In this document: one piece after another, positions 44,367 through 51,742 of the stretch
Layout: each line of letters opens with the position of its first letter
Position numbering within the stretch: position 1 is the stretch's first letter
From: Amycolatopsis sp. MtRt-6
GTDB taxonomy: Bacteria > Actinomycetota > Actinomycetes > Mycobacteriales > Pseudonocardiaceae
Direction of reading: 5' to 3'
Length of the DNA stretch: 64,000 bases
Assembly: GCF_017308975.1 (NCBI RefSeq)
Contig: NZ_JADWPD010000025.1
Coordinates: 111,277 to 175,276, forward strand
Notes under the pieces: generated by a model
Databases searched by the model: none
What the model was told of the DNA's origin: nothing
What the model saw: the letters and a program-made list of their open reading frames with translations, nothing else
Translations under genes and position numbers: made by a program

Positions 44367-44935
44367 ACACGACACCGTATGCACTGATCAGCAACCGCGA
44401 CATGCGCAGCCTGCTCATGCGCTATACCGCAGCCCACGTCACCGACGACCTCGTGTCCGCCTGGCTCGATCGCCTCGCAGGCTGCACCGCGGCCGACGTC
44501 CAGGAGGCGTTCGCCGGCCTTGGCCCGGCTGCTGCACGCGCCACGCCGTCGGAGATCGCCGATCGCATCGAGGCGGCCAGCGACCGCACGGCCGTCGCCT
44601 CGCCGGACGTCGTGGTCCCGTTGGTCCGTCGGCCAGGAGCGAAAGCGGGGACGCGGCGGGACTACTACCGGCAGGCAGGAGTGCGGGGCATCCGCGCCGT
44701 GTACGCCGCGATGGGCTGGGAGCACCACCCGGACCGTGAGCTGGCACGCGCGGTGCCCTGTCCGTTCTGCAAGGCGAGGACGTGGGCGGTGTGCAGCCCG
44801 CTCTCGCGCAACCGTGCCGGTGTCCGCGAACTCCGCGACCGCGCCACCGGGATGCACCCGTCGCGGCTGGACCGCGCCAAGAAGCAGCTCGCTCGCACGA
44901 GCACGCCCCGCACCGAGCAGGAGACCTCTCGATGA
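44363..44935 (+). CDS. Prophage protein with zinc-finger motif
   Basis: This 190-residue protein begins at GTG 44363, overlapping the replication gene. The N-terminal half is helical (MRSLLMRYTAAHVTDDLVSAWLDRL), like small helicase-loader or DUF domains of phages. The C-terminal half has a zinc-finger-like CPFCKARTWAVC and a basic tail. It probably acts in replication together with its neighbours; no specific function is assigned. Confidence 0.65.
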   Translation: MNTTPYALISNRDMRSLLMRYTAAHVTDDLVSAWLDRLAGCTAADVQEAFAGLGPAAARATPSEIADRIEAASDRTAVASPDVVVPLVRRPGAKAGTRRDYYRQAGVRGIRAVYAAMGWEHHPDRELARAVPCPFCKARTWAVCSPLSRNRAGVRELRDRATGMHPSRLDRAKKQLARTSTPRTEQETSR

Positions 44936-45630
44936 CCCGCACCCTCGACGAAACCGTGCGCCAGGTGGACCCGGTGATGACCCGGCTGGCGTTCGACGCC
45001 GCGGTGGACCAGCTCACTCAGCCCGGCCTCCACGTCGTGTCACGCGACGGCGGGCGCCAGGACCACGCGGTCGCGCCATGCCTGCTCGACCAGCTGCAGG
45101 CCGCGACCCAGCCCGGCACCGAACGCACCGGCGGCTCCGCGCGCGGCTCCCGGCCTCCAGCTTCGCTCAACGCGCTGACTCTGGTCGCTGAGATCGGCCA
45201 GACCCTGCGCGTCGCGCTGGCCGCGCTCGGACATAGCCAGCTCAGCCCGGCTCCACGTGGGACGTTGTCCGGGCAGGTGCGGCTCTGGGCGTCGTATGCC
45301 GAACAGTGGCAGCTCGACGACGTCGACTACCTCGCCTACGCGACACGCGAAGCCGAGCACTGGGTGGCCGCCGGCCGCGCCATCCTTGACCCTGCCCCGA
45401 CCTACCGACTGCGCGGCCATGCCTGCCCGACGTGCGGCCACGCCACCGTGCTCTCCTGGTCGGTCACCGAACAGGAATGGCTGCGCCAAGCTGCACTGTC
45501 CATCGACACCGACCGTGCCGAAGCGGTGTGCGCGGCCTGTGATTCCCGCTGGGGCTTGGACTTCTGGACGCAGCTGGGGCAGCTCTTGGAGCAGCAGCAG
45601 GCGGAAACCCTTGCCCTGGACTGTGAATAG
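44932..45630 (+). CDS. Prophage hypothetical protein with Cys4 motif
   Basis: This 232-residue protein has ATG at 44932 overlapping the previous stop. The C-terminal part contains CPTCGHATVLSW and, about 30 residues later, CAACDSRWGL, a likely four-Cys zinc ribbon. The N-terminal part (TLDETVRQVDPVMTRLAFDAAVDQL) is helical. It is the last gene of the replication block; a promoter and terminator follow directly. Confidence 0.65.
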   Translation: MTRTLDETVRQVDPVMTRLAFDAAVDQLTQPGLHVVSRDGGRQDHAVAPCLLDQLQAATQPGTERTGGSARGSRPPASLNALTLVAEIGQTLRVALAALGHSQLSPAPRGTLSGQVRLWASYAEQWQLDDVDYLAYATREAEHWVAAGRAILDPAPTYRLRGHACPTCGHATVLSWSVTEQEWLRQAALSIDTDRAEAVCAACDSRWGLDFWTQLGQLLEQQQAETLALDCE

Positions 45631-45632
45631 CC

Positions 45633-45662
45633 TTGACACGGTGATCACCGGACAGGCATACT
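45633..45662 (+). promoter_or_regulatory. Strong promoter with palindromic operator in its spacer
   Basis: TTGACA (45633-45638) and CATACT (45657-45662) are separated by 18 bp. The spacer begins with the perfect 12-bp palindrome CGGTGATCACCG (45639-45650). A repressor bound there would block transcription. It is the best sigma-70-type promoter seen in the prophage part. Confidence 0.7.
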
Positions 45663-45668
45663 GAACGG

Positions 45669-45751
45669 GCTTGGCGGAGCTGTACCTACCGTCAGCCGTT
45701 ACGATTCTTCTTCGAAGGCCCGCGCTCCCTCCCCCTCGGCGCGGGCCTTCG
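45669..45751 (+). ncRNA. Candidate short noncoding RNA
   Basis: Transcription from the promoter above would start near 45669 and end at a strong hairpin (stem 45713-45725 with 45739-45751, 13 bp perfect). The roughly 83-nt product has no convincing ORF with a ribosome binding site. It does not fold as a tRNA. Confidence 0.45.
45713..45751 (+). terminator. Rho-independent-type hairpin
   Basis: CGAAGGCCCGCGC pairs perfectly with GCGCGGGCCTTCG across 13 bases, followed by a short T-containing tail. The remaining bases up to 46036 hold no gene that I can support. They are AT-rich, with a TAATAT -10-like element near 45926. Confidence 0.75.
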
Positions 45752-45974
45752 TCATGTGCGGGCAGCGACCGCCGGACGCTGGCCCCGGCCACCCCTCATC
45801 GAGCAGGCCGCACGCGGCGCGCCGCTGCCCGCACATCCCCATTTCCACGAACGACATTCACCAAAAATGAGAATTGCCCGATCCTGCGCATTCCTCGAAT
45901 TGTTCCCGTGAGCATGGCCGCATTAATATTGGTTGCCTTGGATTGAATTGCCGCACAGGATGGGAACAGTCCCC

Positions 45975-45999
45975 CCGGATAACCTCACCGAATATCCGG
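45975..45999. promoter_or_regulatory. Inverted repeat upstream of the small-gene block
   Basis: CCGGATA (45975-45981) and TATCCGG (45993-45999) form 7-bp arms around 11 bases, 38 bp before the gene at 46037. A palindrome of similar composition lies at 47888-47902. Confidence 0.4.
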
Positions 46000-46036
46000 T
46001 TCCTGGGGTCAGAATCCTTTCTGTGGAGGCTCTGTC

Positions 46037-46546
46037 ATGCAGTGGTGGAAGAAAGCTCCCGAGCCCGGAATCAGCCCCGACGACGCACCGGGACGCCATT
46101 CCGATCACTACGGGGCGCACGCCGGGGAAACGTCGCACATCCAGTCGATCCCGGCGCTGGCGCAGCGGATCGTGGACGAGCTGCCGGAGAGGTTCGACTT
46201 CCTGACCTTCTCTGCGGTGGTCTACCGCTACGAGATCGCCCAGGTGTGGTGGATCGACATCGCGGTCTTCGGGCTCGACGCCGACGACATCGACTCCCCG
46301 CTGGGCGAGGCGACCCACGACGGGGTGTGGACCGAGCTCAACGAATACAGCTGGGAATACAACGGCCTCGTCCGGTTCGCCATCGGGACCGTCCGGCTGC
46401 TGACCCCGGCTGAGCAGGACCGCTACACGCCCGGCCACGTCGCAGTCCGCCGGTTCCACCTGCGCCAGATCGCCCGCGCGGCCTGGCGGCACGTCGGCGA
46501 GCCGTTCGGCTGGGGCGCCCTGGCGGCATTGTTCGGCGACCGATGA
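46037..46546 (+). CDS. Prophage hypothetical protein
   Basis: This soluble 169-residue protein is rich in Trp and acidic residues (AQVWWIDIAVFGLDADDIDSP, THDGVWTELNEYSWEYNG). TGGAGG lies upstream of ATG 46037. It starts a block of four small overlapping genes. No family was recognised. Confidence 0.65.
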   Translation: MQWWKKAPEPGISPDDAPGRHSDHYGAHAGETSHIQSIPALAQRIVDELPERFDFLTFSAVVYRYEIAQVWWIDIAVFGLDADDIDSPLGEATHDGVWTELNEYSWEYNGLVRFAIGTVRLLTPAEQDRYTPGHVAVRRFHLRQIARAAWRHVGEPFGWGALAALFGDR

Positions 46547-46959
46547 CCAGCCTGGACTACGGCGACGACCCGCCACCGATCCTGCCGGTCGCCGAGGGCA
46601 TCTACACCGTGCTCGACCTGCACCGCGCCTTCGGCACCATCCCGATCCACGCGAACGTCCGCGTCTACATCGCGGGCACCAACCTCATGGTCGCTCTCGG
46701 CGGCCTGGACGACGGCTACCTGCTGGGCGAGCACGCCGACAAGGCGCCGCAACGCCAGCTCGGCGCCGAGTACTACACCAGCGCCGCGCTCCAGCTGCGC
46801 CGCCACATCGAAGACGCCGTCATGGCCGAGCTGCCGCGACGCGGCGACGGCCAGCCGTGGTTCCCGTTCATGGTCTGGCTCCAGCCCGAGCACTGGGCCG
46901 CGCAGTACGGCTACCACGACCACGGCGTCACCGTTCTGCCCCAGGGGGAGTCCACATGA
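46543..46959 (+). CDS. Prophage hypothetical protein
   Basis: This 138-residue protein starts at an ATG overlapping the previous stop (ATGA). It is an acidic globular sequence with no signal peptide or clear motif (for example AYIAG-like NVRVYIAGTNLMVALGG). It is coupled to the next gene as well. Function is unknown. Confidence 0.6.
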   Translation: MTSLDYGDDPPPILPVAEGIYTVLDLHRAFGTIPIHANVRVYIAGTNLMVALGGLDDGYLLGEHADKAPQRQLGAEYYTSAALQLRRHIEDAVMAELPRRGDGQPWFPFMVWLQPEHWAAQYGYHDHGVTVLPQGEST

Positions 46960-47252
46960 CCGACAACCGCACGACACCGGTGTGCGCCAACGACGGCACC
47001 CCGGCCGTGGCCGTGCTGCTGCACAGCGCGCCGGAGGACACGTTAGGCGGGGCGCTCTGCGAAGCGTGCGCGACCTGCACCGACACCGCCTGCGGCGAAC
47101 TCGCCACCATCCTCGACGCCGCCCTGCTCGAACCGTGGTGCGCACACCACGTCCGCCAGTACGAGGACGGCGGCGAGATCCAGGGCCCGGACATCGTGCC
47201 GCTCGACCACGACCGCGCCCGCTGGGCCCTCGCCAAGGGACGGCAGCCGTGA
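46956..47252 (+). CDS. Small Cys-rich prophage protein
   Basis: The 98-residue protein has ATG at 46956 after GGGGGAG. Five or six cysteines (VCANDG, LCEACATCTDTACGEL, WCAHHV) plus HH suggest a small metal-binding protein. It sits in the tightly coupled small-gene block. Confidence 0.6.
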   Translation: MTDNRTTPVCANDGTPAVAVLLHSAPEDTLGGALCEACATCTDTACGELATILDAALLEPWCAHHVRQYEDGGEIQGPDIVPLDHDRARWALAKGRQP

Positions 47253-47623
47253 TGGCCGCCGAGCGCACTCCCGACACCGGGTACGACGTGCTCACCGCCG
47301 AGGCGTACACCCGCTACCGCGAGGGCCTGGACGACACCGTCCGGCTCGAACTCGACCTCTACGAGAAGCTTGCCAGCAACGTCCGCACCATGCGGGTGCT
47401 GTACCTGGCGATGCTGAACCTAGACAAAGGGCTGCTGCCCGCCGACGTCGGCGCCGACGAACTCGCCCGGGCGAAAACCGACGGGCTGGTCTACCTGTCC
47501 GGCCGTCGCCTGCGCGCCACTCGCGACGGGTTCGCCCTGCTGTGGCAGTGGAAAACCGAGATCGAGCCGCACATCCGCAAGACGCCGTTCCAGGGATTGT
47601 GGCGACAGGTGCTCGGATGGTGA
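47252..47623 (+). CDS. Prophage hypothetical helical protein
   Basis: This protein of about 123 residues (GTG 47249 or ATG 47252) is largely helical (YREGLDDTVRLELDLYEKLASNVRTMRVLYLAMLNLDKG) with a C-terminal RRLRATRDGFALLWQWKTE that resembles the last part of a winged helix. It ends the coupled small-gene block. Function is unknown. Confidence 0.6.
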   Translation: MAAERTPDTGYDVLTAEAYTRYREGLDDTVRLELDLYEKLASNVRTMRVLYLAMLNLDKGLLPADVGADELARAKTDGLVYLSGRRLRATRDGFALLWQWKTEIEPHIRKTPFQGLWRQVLGW

Positions 47624-47738
47624 GACGTGCCAGTGTTCGCGCGAGTCGCTGCGGCACTACCCACGAACACCGCCAGGCCGTCCCCGCCGGCCACGGCATC
47701 GCGCGGCAAGGCGGTCGACGAGCACGCGAGGAGCAGGG

Positions 47739-47828
47739 CATAATGGGCCACGCTCCTCTCGATTGATGGTGGTACTGATATCGAAGGGCAGCGTGAGGGC
47801 TCGGTGGTGCACCGCCGAGCCCTCACGC
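47739..47828 (+). promoter_or_regulatory. Possible short transcript: -10 box and strong hairpin
   Basis: CATAAT (47739-47744) with a weak TCGACG 18 bp upstream is followed by a perfect 14-bp stem (GCGTGAGGGCTCGG at 47791-47804 with 47815-47828). The arrangement is like that at 45.65 kb and may make another small RNA or end the preceding operon. Confidence 0.4.
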
Positions 47829-47887
47829 GTATCCGCGATTGGCGCTATTGCTGCTCGTCGAATTGAACGCGAGAATCCGACGGCCCA

Positions 47888-47902
47888 ATCGGATAATCCG
47901 AT
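47888..47902. promoter_or_regulatory. 15-bp palindrome before the DUF932 gene
   Basis: ATCGGAT-A-ATCCGAT is a perfect palindrome 112 bp upstream of the DUF932 gene. A further inverted pair TCAGTGG...CCACTGA lies near 47940-47971. These are likely regulator sites; no gene is seen in the rest of the 390-bp gap. Confidence 0.45.
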
Positions 47903-48013
47903 GAGAAAGTGCTGGACAAGGCCCGGAAATCCGGTAATGTCAGTGGTGCCACCATCAATAACCCCACTGATCACCCGTTCTAGGGTGTCACTGGATAGAG
48001 GAGTCCTTCTCTC

Positions 48014-49135
48014 ATGTCTCATGAGATTGAAATTCATGCCGATGGCACTGCTGCCTTTGTCTCTGCCAACACCCCCGGCTGGCACCGCCTGGGGGTGGTC
48101 GCCCCGGGCCCGATGACCGTGCCGGAAGCCCTCAAGCTGGGCCAGCTGGCCAACTGGGATGTCCGGATGGAACCGCTGGTTGCCGCCGTGGCCGGGTCCA
48201 AGTGCCTGGAGTGCTCCAAGCCGCTGGGTGAGAAGCACGACGACATGTGCGTCACCGGTGACCACGAGGGTCAGGACGACAGCCGGATCGTTGACGAGCA
48301 CGACACCACCCACGCCGTCGAGGTCCCGAACAACCGCGCCGTGGTCCGCATCCACCCGGTGACAGGACTCCCGGAAGTCCTGTCCGTGGGCGGACTCGAC
48401 TACACCCCCATTTCCAATGAGGAAATGGGCCAGACTCTTCAGGCCATCTTGGACCAGTCCGGGGCGATCGTGGACACCGCCGGATCGCTGCGGGGTGGGC
48501 TGGACACCTTCATCACCGCCCGGCTGCCCAAGGGGATCATGGTGGGCGGGGTGGACCCGGTTGAGTTGAACCTAGCCGGGTTCAACTACTTCCGGCCTGG
48601 GAAGTCCTCCGAGTTCCTGATTACCCCGGTGAGGGTGGTGTGTGCCAACACCCAGGCCGCCGCCCTGTACAACTTCCGGTCCCGCTACACCGTCCGGCAC
48701 TCCCCGAACGCGCCGCAGCGGATCATCGAGGCCCGGGAAGCTCTGAAGATCACTTTCGACTACCGAGATGCGTTCGCCGACGAAGCCGAGAAGATGATCA
48801 AAGCTGAGTTGACCATCAAGGAGTTCGAGCGGCTGTGCCGTGAGATCTGGCCTGCCCCGGCCGAGGAGGCCAACTCCGCTGTCAAGGATCGCGACGACGC
48901 ACTGACCGGCACCCTGATGCAGATCTTCAAGGGCGAGACGAACGAGAACATCAAGGGCAAGAAGACCCGGGGCACTCACTGGTCCGGGTATCAGACCGTG
49001 GTGGAGTACCTGGACCACCACGCGCCGGTCCGGGGTGAGGATGCCGACTCCGCCCGTATCCGGGCCGAGAGGGCCCTGGTGGGCAAGGCCCGGGACACGA
49101 AGGAACTCGCGTTCAACCTGTTCCAGGTGGCCTGA
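48014..49135 (+). CDS. DUF932 phage/plasmid-like protein
   Basis: This 373-residue DUF932-family protein (phage/plasmid protein of the TIGR03299 type) has characteristic parts: GWHRLGVVAPGPMTVPEALKLG near the start, GGLDTFITARLPKG, YFRPGKSSEFLITPVRVVCANTQAAAL, and a helical C-terminus. An extra segment near residues 60-80 holds CLECSKPLGEKHDDMCVTGDH, a possible metal-binding insertion. Members are common on phages and plasmids and are highly expressed, with unclear role. ATG 48014 follows AGAGGAG. Confidence 0.85.
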   Translation: MSHEIEIHADGTAAFVSANTPGWHRLGVVAPGPMTVPEALKLGQLANWDVRMEPLVAAVAGSKCLECSKPLGEKHDDMCVTGDHEGQDDSRIVDEHDTTHAVEVPNNRAVVRIHPVTGLPEVLSVGGLDYTPISNEEMGQTLQAILDQSGAIVDTAGSLRGGLDTFITARLPKGIMVGGVDPVELNLAGFNYFRPGKSSEFLITPVRVVCANTQAAALYNFRSRYTVRHSPNAPQRIIEAREALKITFDYRDAFADEAEKMIKAELTIKEFERLCREIWPAPAEEANSAVKDRDDALTGTLMQIFKGETNENIKGKKTRGTHWSGYQTVVEYLDHHAPVRGEDADSARIRAERALVGKARDTKELAFNLFQVA

Positions 49136-49138
49136 GCC

Positions 49139-49582
49139 ATGGAATTCATGAAAGCGAGCATCGCGCACGGGCTCGACGGCGCCCACACCACCCGCCTGCT
49201 CCACATCATCCGTCAGGAGCTGAACCTGTACCGGCACCGCGTGCCGCAGTACCCCGGGCACCTGCCGATGGCCTGGCAGCAACTGGACGAATGGATGTCC
49301 GCCGGGGCCGGGCTGCCCGGCCCGTGGACTCACCCACACACCGACCCAGGCTACGAGTCCTGCCGCTGGCGGGTGATCGACGACCCGGCCGCCGCTCTCC
49401 AGGACATCCGAACCCTGGTCACCCCGTCCCAGGACACCGAGTGGCCGCCGCTGGCCGAGCTCGCCGAGACAGTCGGCGGGCTGGACCGGTGGATGACCGA
49501 ACACACCGGCCCGTGGCCGGACCTGTGGGGCACCGGCCGGAGCCCGAAGCACAACAACGGGAAACAGACGCGGCACGCCTGA
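49139..49582 (+). CDS. Prophage hypothetical protein
   Basis: This 147-residue protein starts three bases after the DUF932 stop. It is predicted soluble and alpha-helical at the N-terminus (IAHGLDGAHTTRLLHIIRQELNLYRHR), with several Trp residues. No motif or family was recognised; the position suggests co-expression with the DUF932 gene. Confidence 0.6.
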   Translation: MEFMKASIAHGLDGAHTTRLLHIIRQELNLYRHRVPQYPGHLPMAWQQLDEWMSAGAGLPGPWTHPHTDPGYESCRWRVIDDPAAALQDIRTLVTPSQDTEWPPLAELAETVGGLDRWMTEHTGPWPDLWGTGRSPKHNNGKQTRHA

Positions 49583-49661
49583 CCGTGCACACCGTGAAGC
49601 AGGGCCCACCATCCGCCAAGGGTGGTGGGCCCTGCCGGCCACGCAACGGACCGGGGCGGGG

Positions 49662-50069
49662 GTGGTGCCGCTGCCTGCCCGCGCTCCCCGCCGGTGCACT
49701 CGCCCCGGCTGCCCGAACCTCACCAGCACCCCGGGCCGCTGCCCGCAGTGCCGCAGCAGGGCCCGCCGGGCCGGAGGCACCAGCACCGACCGGGGCTATG
49801 CCGGGGCACACCGCACCCGCTTCCGGCCCGCTGTGCTGGCCCGTGACCCCGTGTGCCGCTGTGACCGGACCGACTGTCCAGGGCACCCGGCCGGGCCGTG
49901 TGCCGAGCCGTCCACCGTGGCCGATCACTGGCCGCTCATCCGCCGTGAGCTGGTGGCCGCCGGGCTGGAGCCCGATAACCCCGCCCGGGGCCGGGGCCTG
50001 TGTGCCCGCTGCCATGCCCACTGCACCGCCACCGACCCCCGCACCCGGGGAGGCTGGAACACCCCGTGA
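49662..50069 (+). CDS. HNH endonuclease
   Basis: The 135-residue protein has an N-terminal Cys4 finger (CTRPGCPNLTSTPGRCPQC) and an HNH-type core: RPAVLARDPVCRC, TVADHWPLIRREL and LCARCHAHCTATDPRTRGGW. HNH nucleases of this length next to terminase genes assist DNA packaging in many siphoviruses, although cargo genes separate it from the terminase here. GTG at 49662. Confidence 0.85.
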   Translation: MVPLPARAPRRCTRPGCPNLTSTPGRCPQCRSRARRAGGTSTDRGYAGAHRTRFRPAVLARDPVCRCDRTDCPGHPAGPCAEPSTVADHWPLIRRELVAAGLEPDNPARGRGLCARCHAHCTATDPRTRGGWNTP

Positions 50070-50191
50070 AACCCACACTCAACGCCCGGCACGCCGCCGG
50101 GCCGCACCACCCAGGGGGCCAACCCCCGAGCCTGCCCGGCAGGCACAAGCCACTGAGGCCCGATCCTGTCTTGCCAAGTTTCCGCCGACGC

Positions 50192-50431
50192 TCAACCCAC
50201 GTCGGCCCGGCTGTCCGCCGACCCGGTTTCCCGCTTGATCAGCTTGCCGACTCCGGTGTGCGACAGGGCCGCGTGCGGCGCGATCTGGCGGTGGCTGGCG
50301 CCGAGGGCTTTCGCGTGCACCACAAGCCGATCCCGTTCATCCAGCCAACCGGCGGCCTGCTCGGCGGCTTGCTCGATCTCGTCCAGCACGCGGGCCAGCT
50401 CGTCGGCGTTCTTCTCGATCGGGTTCGACAC
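50192..50431 (-). CDS. Small HTH-like protein
   Basis: This 79-residue protein, with GTG at 50431, has a charged N-terminal helix (NADELARVLDEIEQAAEQAAGWLDERDRL) and a C-terminal HTH-like part (ALGASHRQIAPHAALSHTGVGKLIKRETG). It is on the opposite strand to the surrounding prophage genes and divergent from the PP-loop gene, so it may repress that gene. Confidence 0.6.
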   Translation of the reverse strand: MSNPIEKNADELARVLDEIEQAAEQAAGWLDERDRLVVHAKALGASHRQIAPHAALSHTGVGKLIKRETGSADSRADVG

Positions 50432-50486
50432 GCACCGATGGTAACCAGGTTGCCAATCGGAAACCGGGTTTCCACCCGCGGCGGAG

Positions 50487-51197
50487 GTGGTCGTGCCGAT
50501 CACCATTGACGGGATCACCCCGTCCGACCAGATCCGGGCGCAGATCGCGGTCGAGGGGAAACCGGTTTTGCTCGGCTTCTCCCGGGGCAAGGACTCCCTC
50601 GCCTCGTGGCTGGCGATGCGCGAGGCCGGCATCGCCGTCGTCCCGTACCACCTCTACCTCATCCCCGGCCTGCGGTTCGTGAACGAGTCGCTGGCCTTCT
50701 ACGAGGACTTCTTCGGCACGAAGATCCTGAACCTGCCGCACCCGTCGCTGTACCGGTGGCTCAACGCGTTCGTGTTCCAGCCCCCGGAGCGGTTGGCGAT
50801 CATCGAGGCCGCCCAGTTCCCCGAGCCGACGTATCAGGAGCTGGCCGACGCGATCCGTGACGACTTGGGCCTGCCCGGGGCTTGGAACGCCGACGGTGTC
50901 CGGGCCGCGGACTCACCGAACCGGCGGATGGCCATGGTCACCCACGGCCCGCTCAAGGAGCACGTCCGGCGGGTCTCGATCATCTGGGACTGGCGCATCG
51001 CCGACGTCCGCGCCGCTCTCCAGCGCCACGCCTGCCCGCTGCCACCGGAGTACGAGTGGTTCGGCCGCTCCTTCGACGGCCTGGACTTCCGGTTCCTCGA
51101 CCAGATCCGCCGCCACGCTCCCGACGACTACCAGCGCATCTTGGACTGGTTCCCGCTCGCCGACCTGGAGATCTTCCGCCGTGACCTCCACCGATAA
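50487..51197 (+). CDS. PAPS-reductase/PP-loop ATPase family protein
   Basis: This 236-residue protein has the pyrophosphatase loop LLGFSRGKDSLASWLAMREAG (SxGKDS form), and the C-terminal part WFGRSFDGLDFRFLDQIRRHAPDDYQRI is seen in phage-borne PAPS-reductase-like proteins. This family adenylates substrates; examples include sulfate assimilation enzymes, tRNA-modifying enzymes and DndC. Its phage function is unknown, with nucleic-acid modification a possibility. Cysteines needed for sulfonucleotide reduction are not evident, so true PAPS reduction is unlikely. GTG 50487 or 50493. Confidence 0.78.
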   Translation: MVVPITIDGITPSDQIRAQIAVEGKPVLLGFSRGKDSLASWLAMREAGIAVVPYHLYLIPGLRFVNESLAFYEDFFGTKILNLPHPSLYRWLNAFVFQPPERLAIIEAAQFPEPTYQELADAIRDDLGLPGAWNADGVRAADSPNRRMAMVTHGPLKEHVRRVSIIWDWRIADVRAALQRHACPLPPEYEWFGRSFDGLDFRFLDQIRRHAPDDYQRILDWFPLADLEIFRRDLHR

Positions 51198-51597
51198 CCC
51201 CGACCCGAACGGCGATCTGCTCGCCCAGCTGCAGGCCACCGCCGCGATCGGCGGACCCACCTCTCACGACGACCTGCTCGCCCAGCTCAACGCCGAACCC
51301 GAACCCGACCCGCTGGCCGATATCGAGTACACCGGCGACCTGGCCGCCGACTCTGAGGCCGAGCTCGACGCCGTCGCCCGCGGCTTTCGCGAGCGAACCA
51401 AACGCGAGGACGAGCGGTTCCGGCTGGCCACCGACTCCGAGTACTGGTTCGCGCTGTGCTTCAAGACCCGCGAGGACAAGGACGCGTTCCTGGCCGCCGC
51501 CCGGCTGCTGCCGATCGGGGACAAGTACCTCGACGGCTACGCCGTCGCCCGCGCTCTTGGCATCCCCATGCCCGCCGACACTGAAGGAAAGGAGTAG
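51181..51597 (+). CDS. Prophage hypothetical protein
   Basis: This 138-residue acidic protein starts at GTG 51181, overlapping the PP-loop gene by 17 bp. It holds two DDLLAQL-type repeats (GDLLAQLQATAAIGG, HDDLLAQLNAEPEPD) and a C-terminal segment YWFALCFKTREDKDAFLAAARLLPIGDKYLDGYAVARAL that is common next to phage terminase genes. Function is unknown. Confidence 0.7.
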   Translation: MTSTDNPDPNGDLLAQLQATAAIGGPTSHDDLLAQLNAEPEPDPLADIEYTGDLAADSEAELDAVARGFRERTKREDERFRLATDSEYWFALCFKTREDKDAFLAAARLLPIGDKYLDGYAVARALGIPMPADTEGKE

Positions 51598-51601
51598 CCC
51601 T

Positions 51602-51697
51602 TTGCGTAACCGCTTCGCCCGCGCCGTAGCCGGCGTCCGCCGCGCCTTCTCCCGCCGCGCCGCTAGCTCTGGCCGAGGCCGCACCTCCGGCACCTAG
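51602..51697 (+). CDS. Very small Arg-rich ORF
   Basis: A 31-codon ORF from TTG 51602 encodes an Arg/Ala/Ser-rich basic peptide (RNRFARAVAGVRRAFSRR...). GGAAAGGAG, nine bases upstream, is a strong ribosome binding site lying in the end of the previous gene. Tiny Arg-rich ORFs in this position occur in actinophages. It is supported only by the ribosome binding site and spacing. Confidence 0.35.
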   Translation: MRNRFARAVAGVRRAFSRRAASSGRGRTSGT

Positions 51698-51742
51698 ACT
51701 GGCTGCCTGTCGTATTGAGCGTTGTCCAGCCCGGAGGCTTCT

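Noticed and set aside
45671..45946. 91-codon plus-strand ORF from TTG 45671
   Set aside because: It runs through a strong terminator hairpin, has no ribosome binding site and has a composition unlike a protein.
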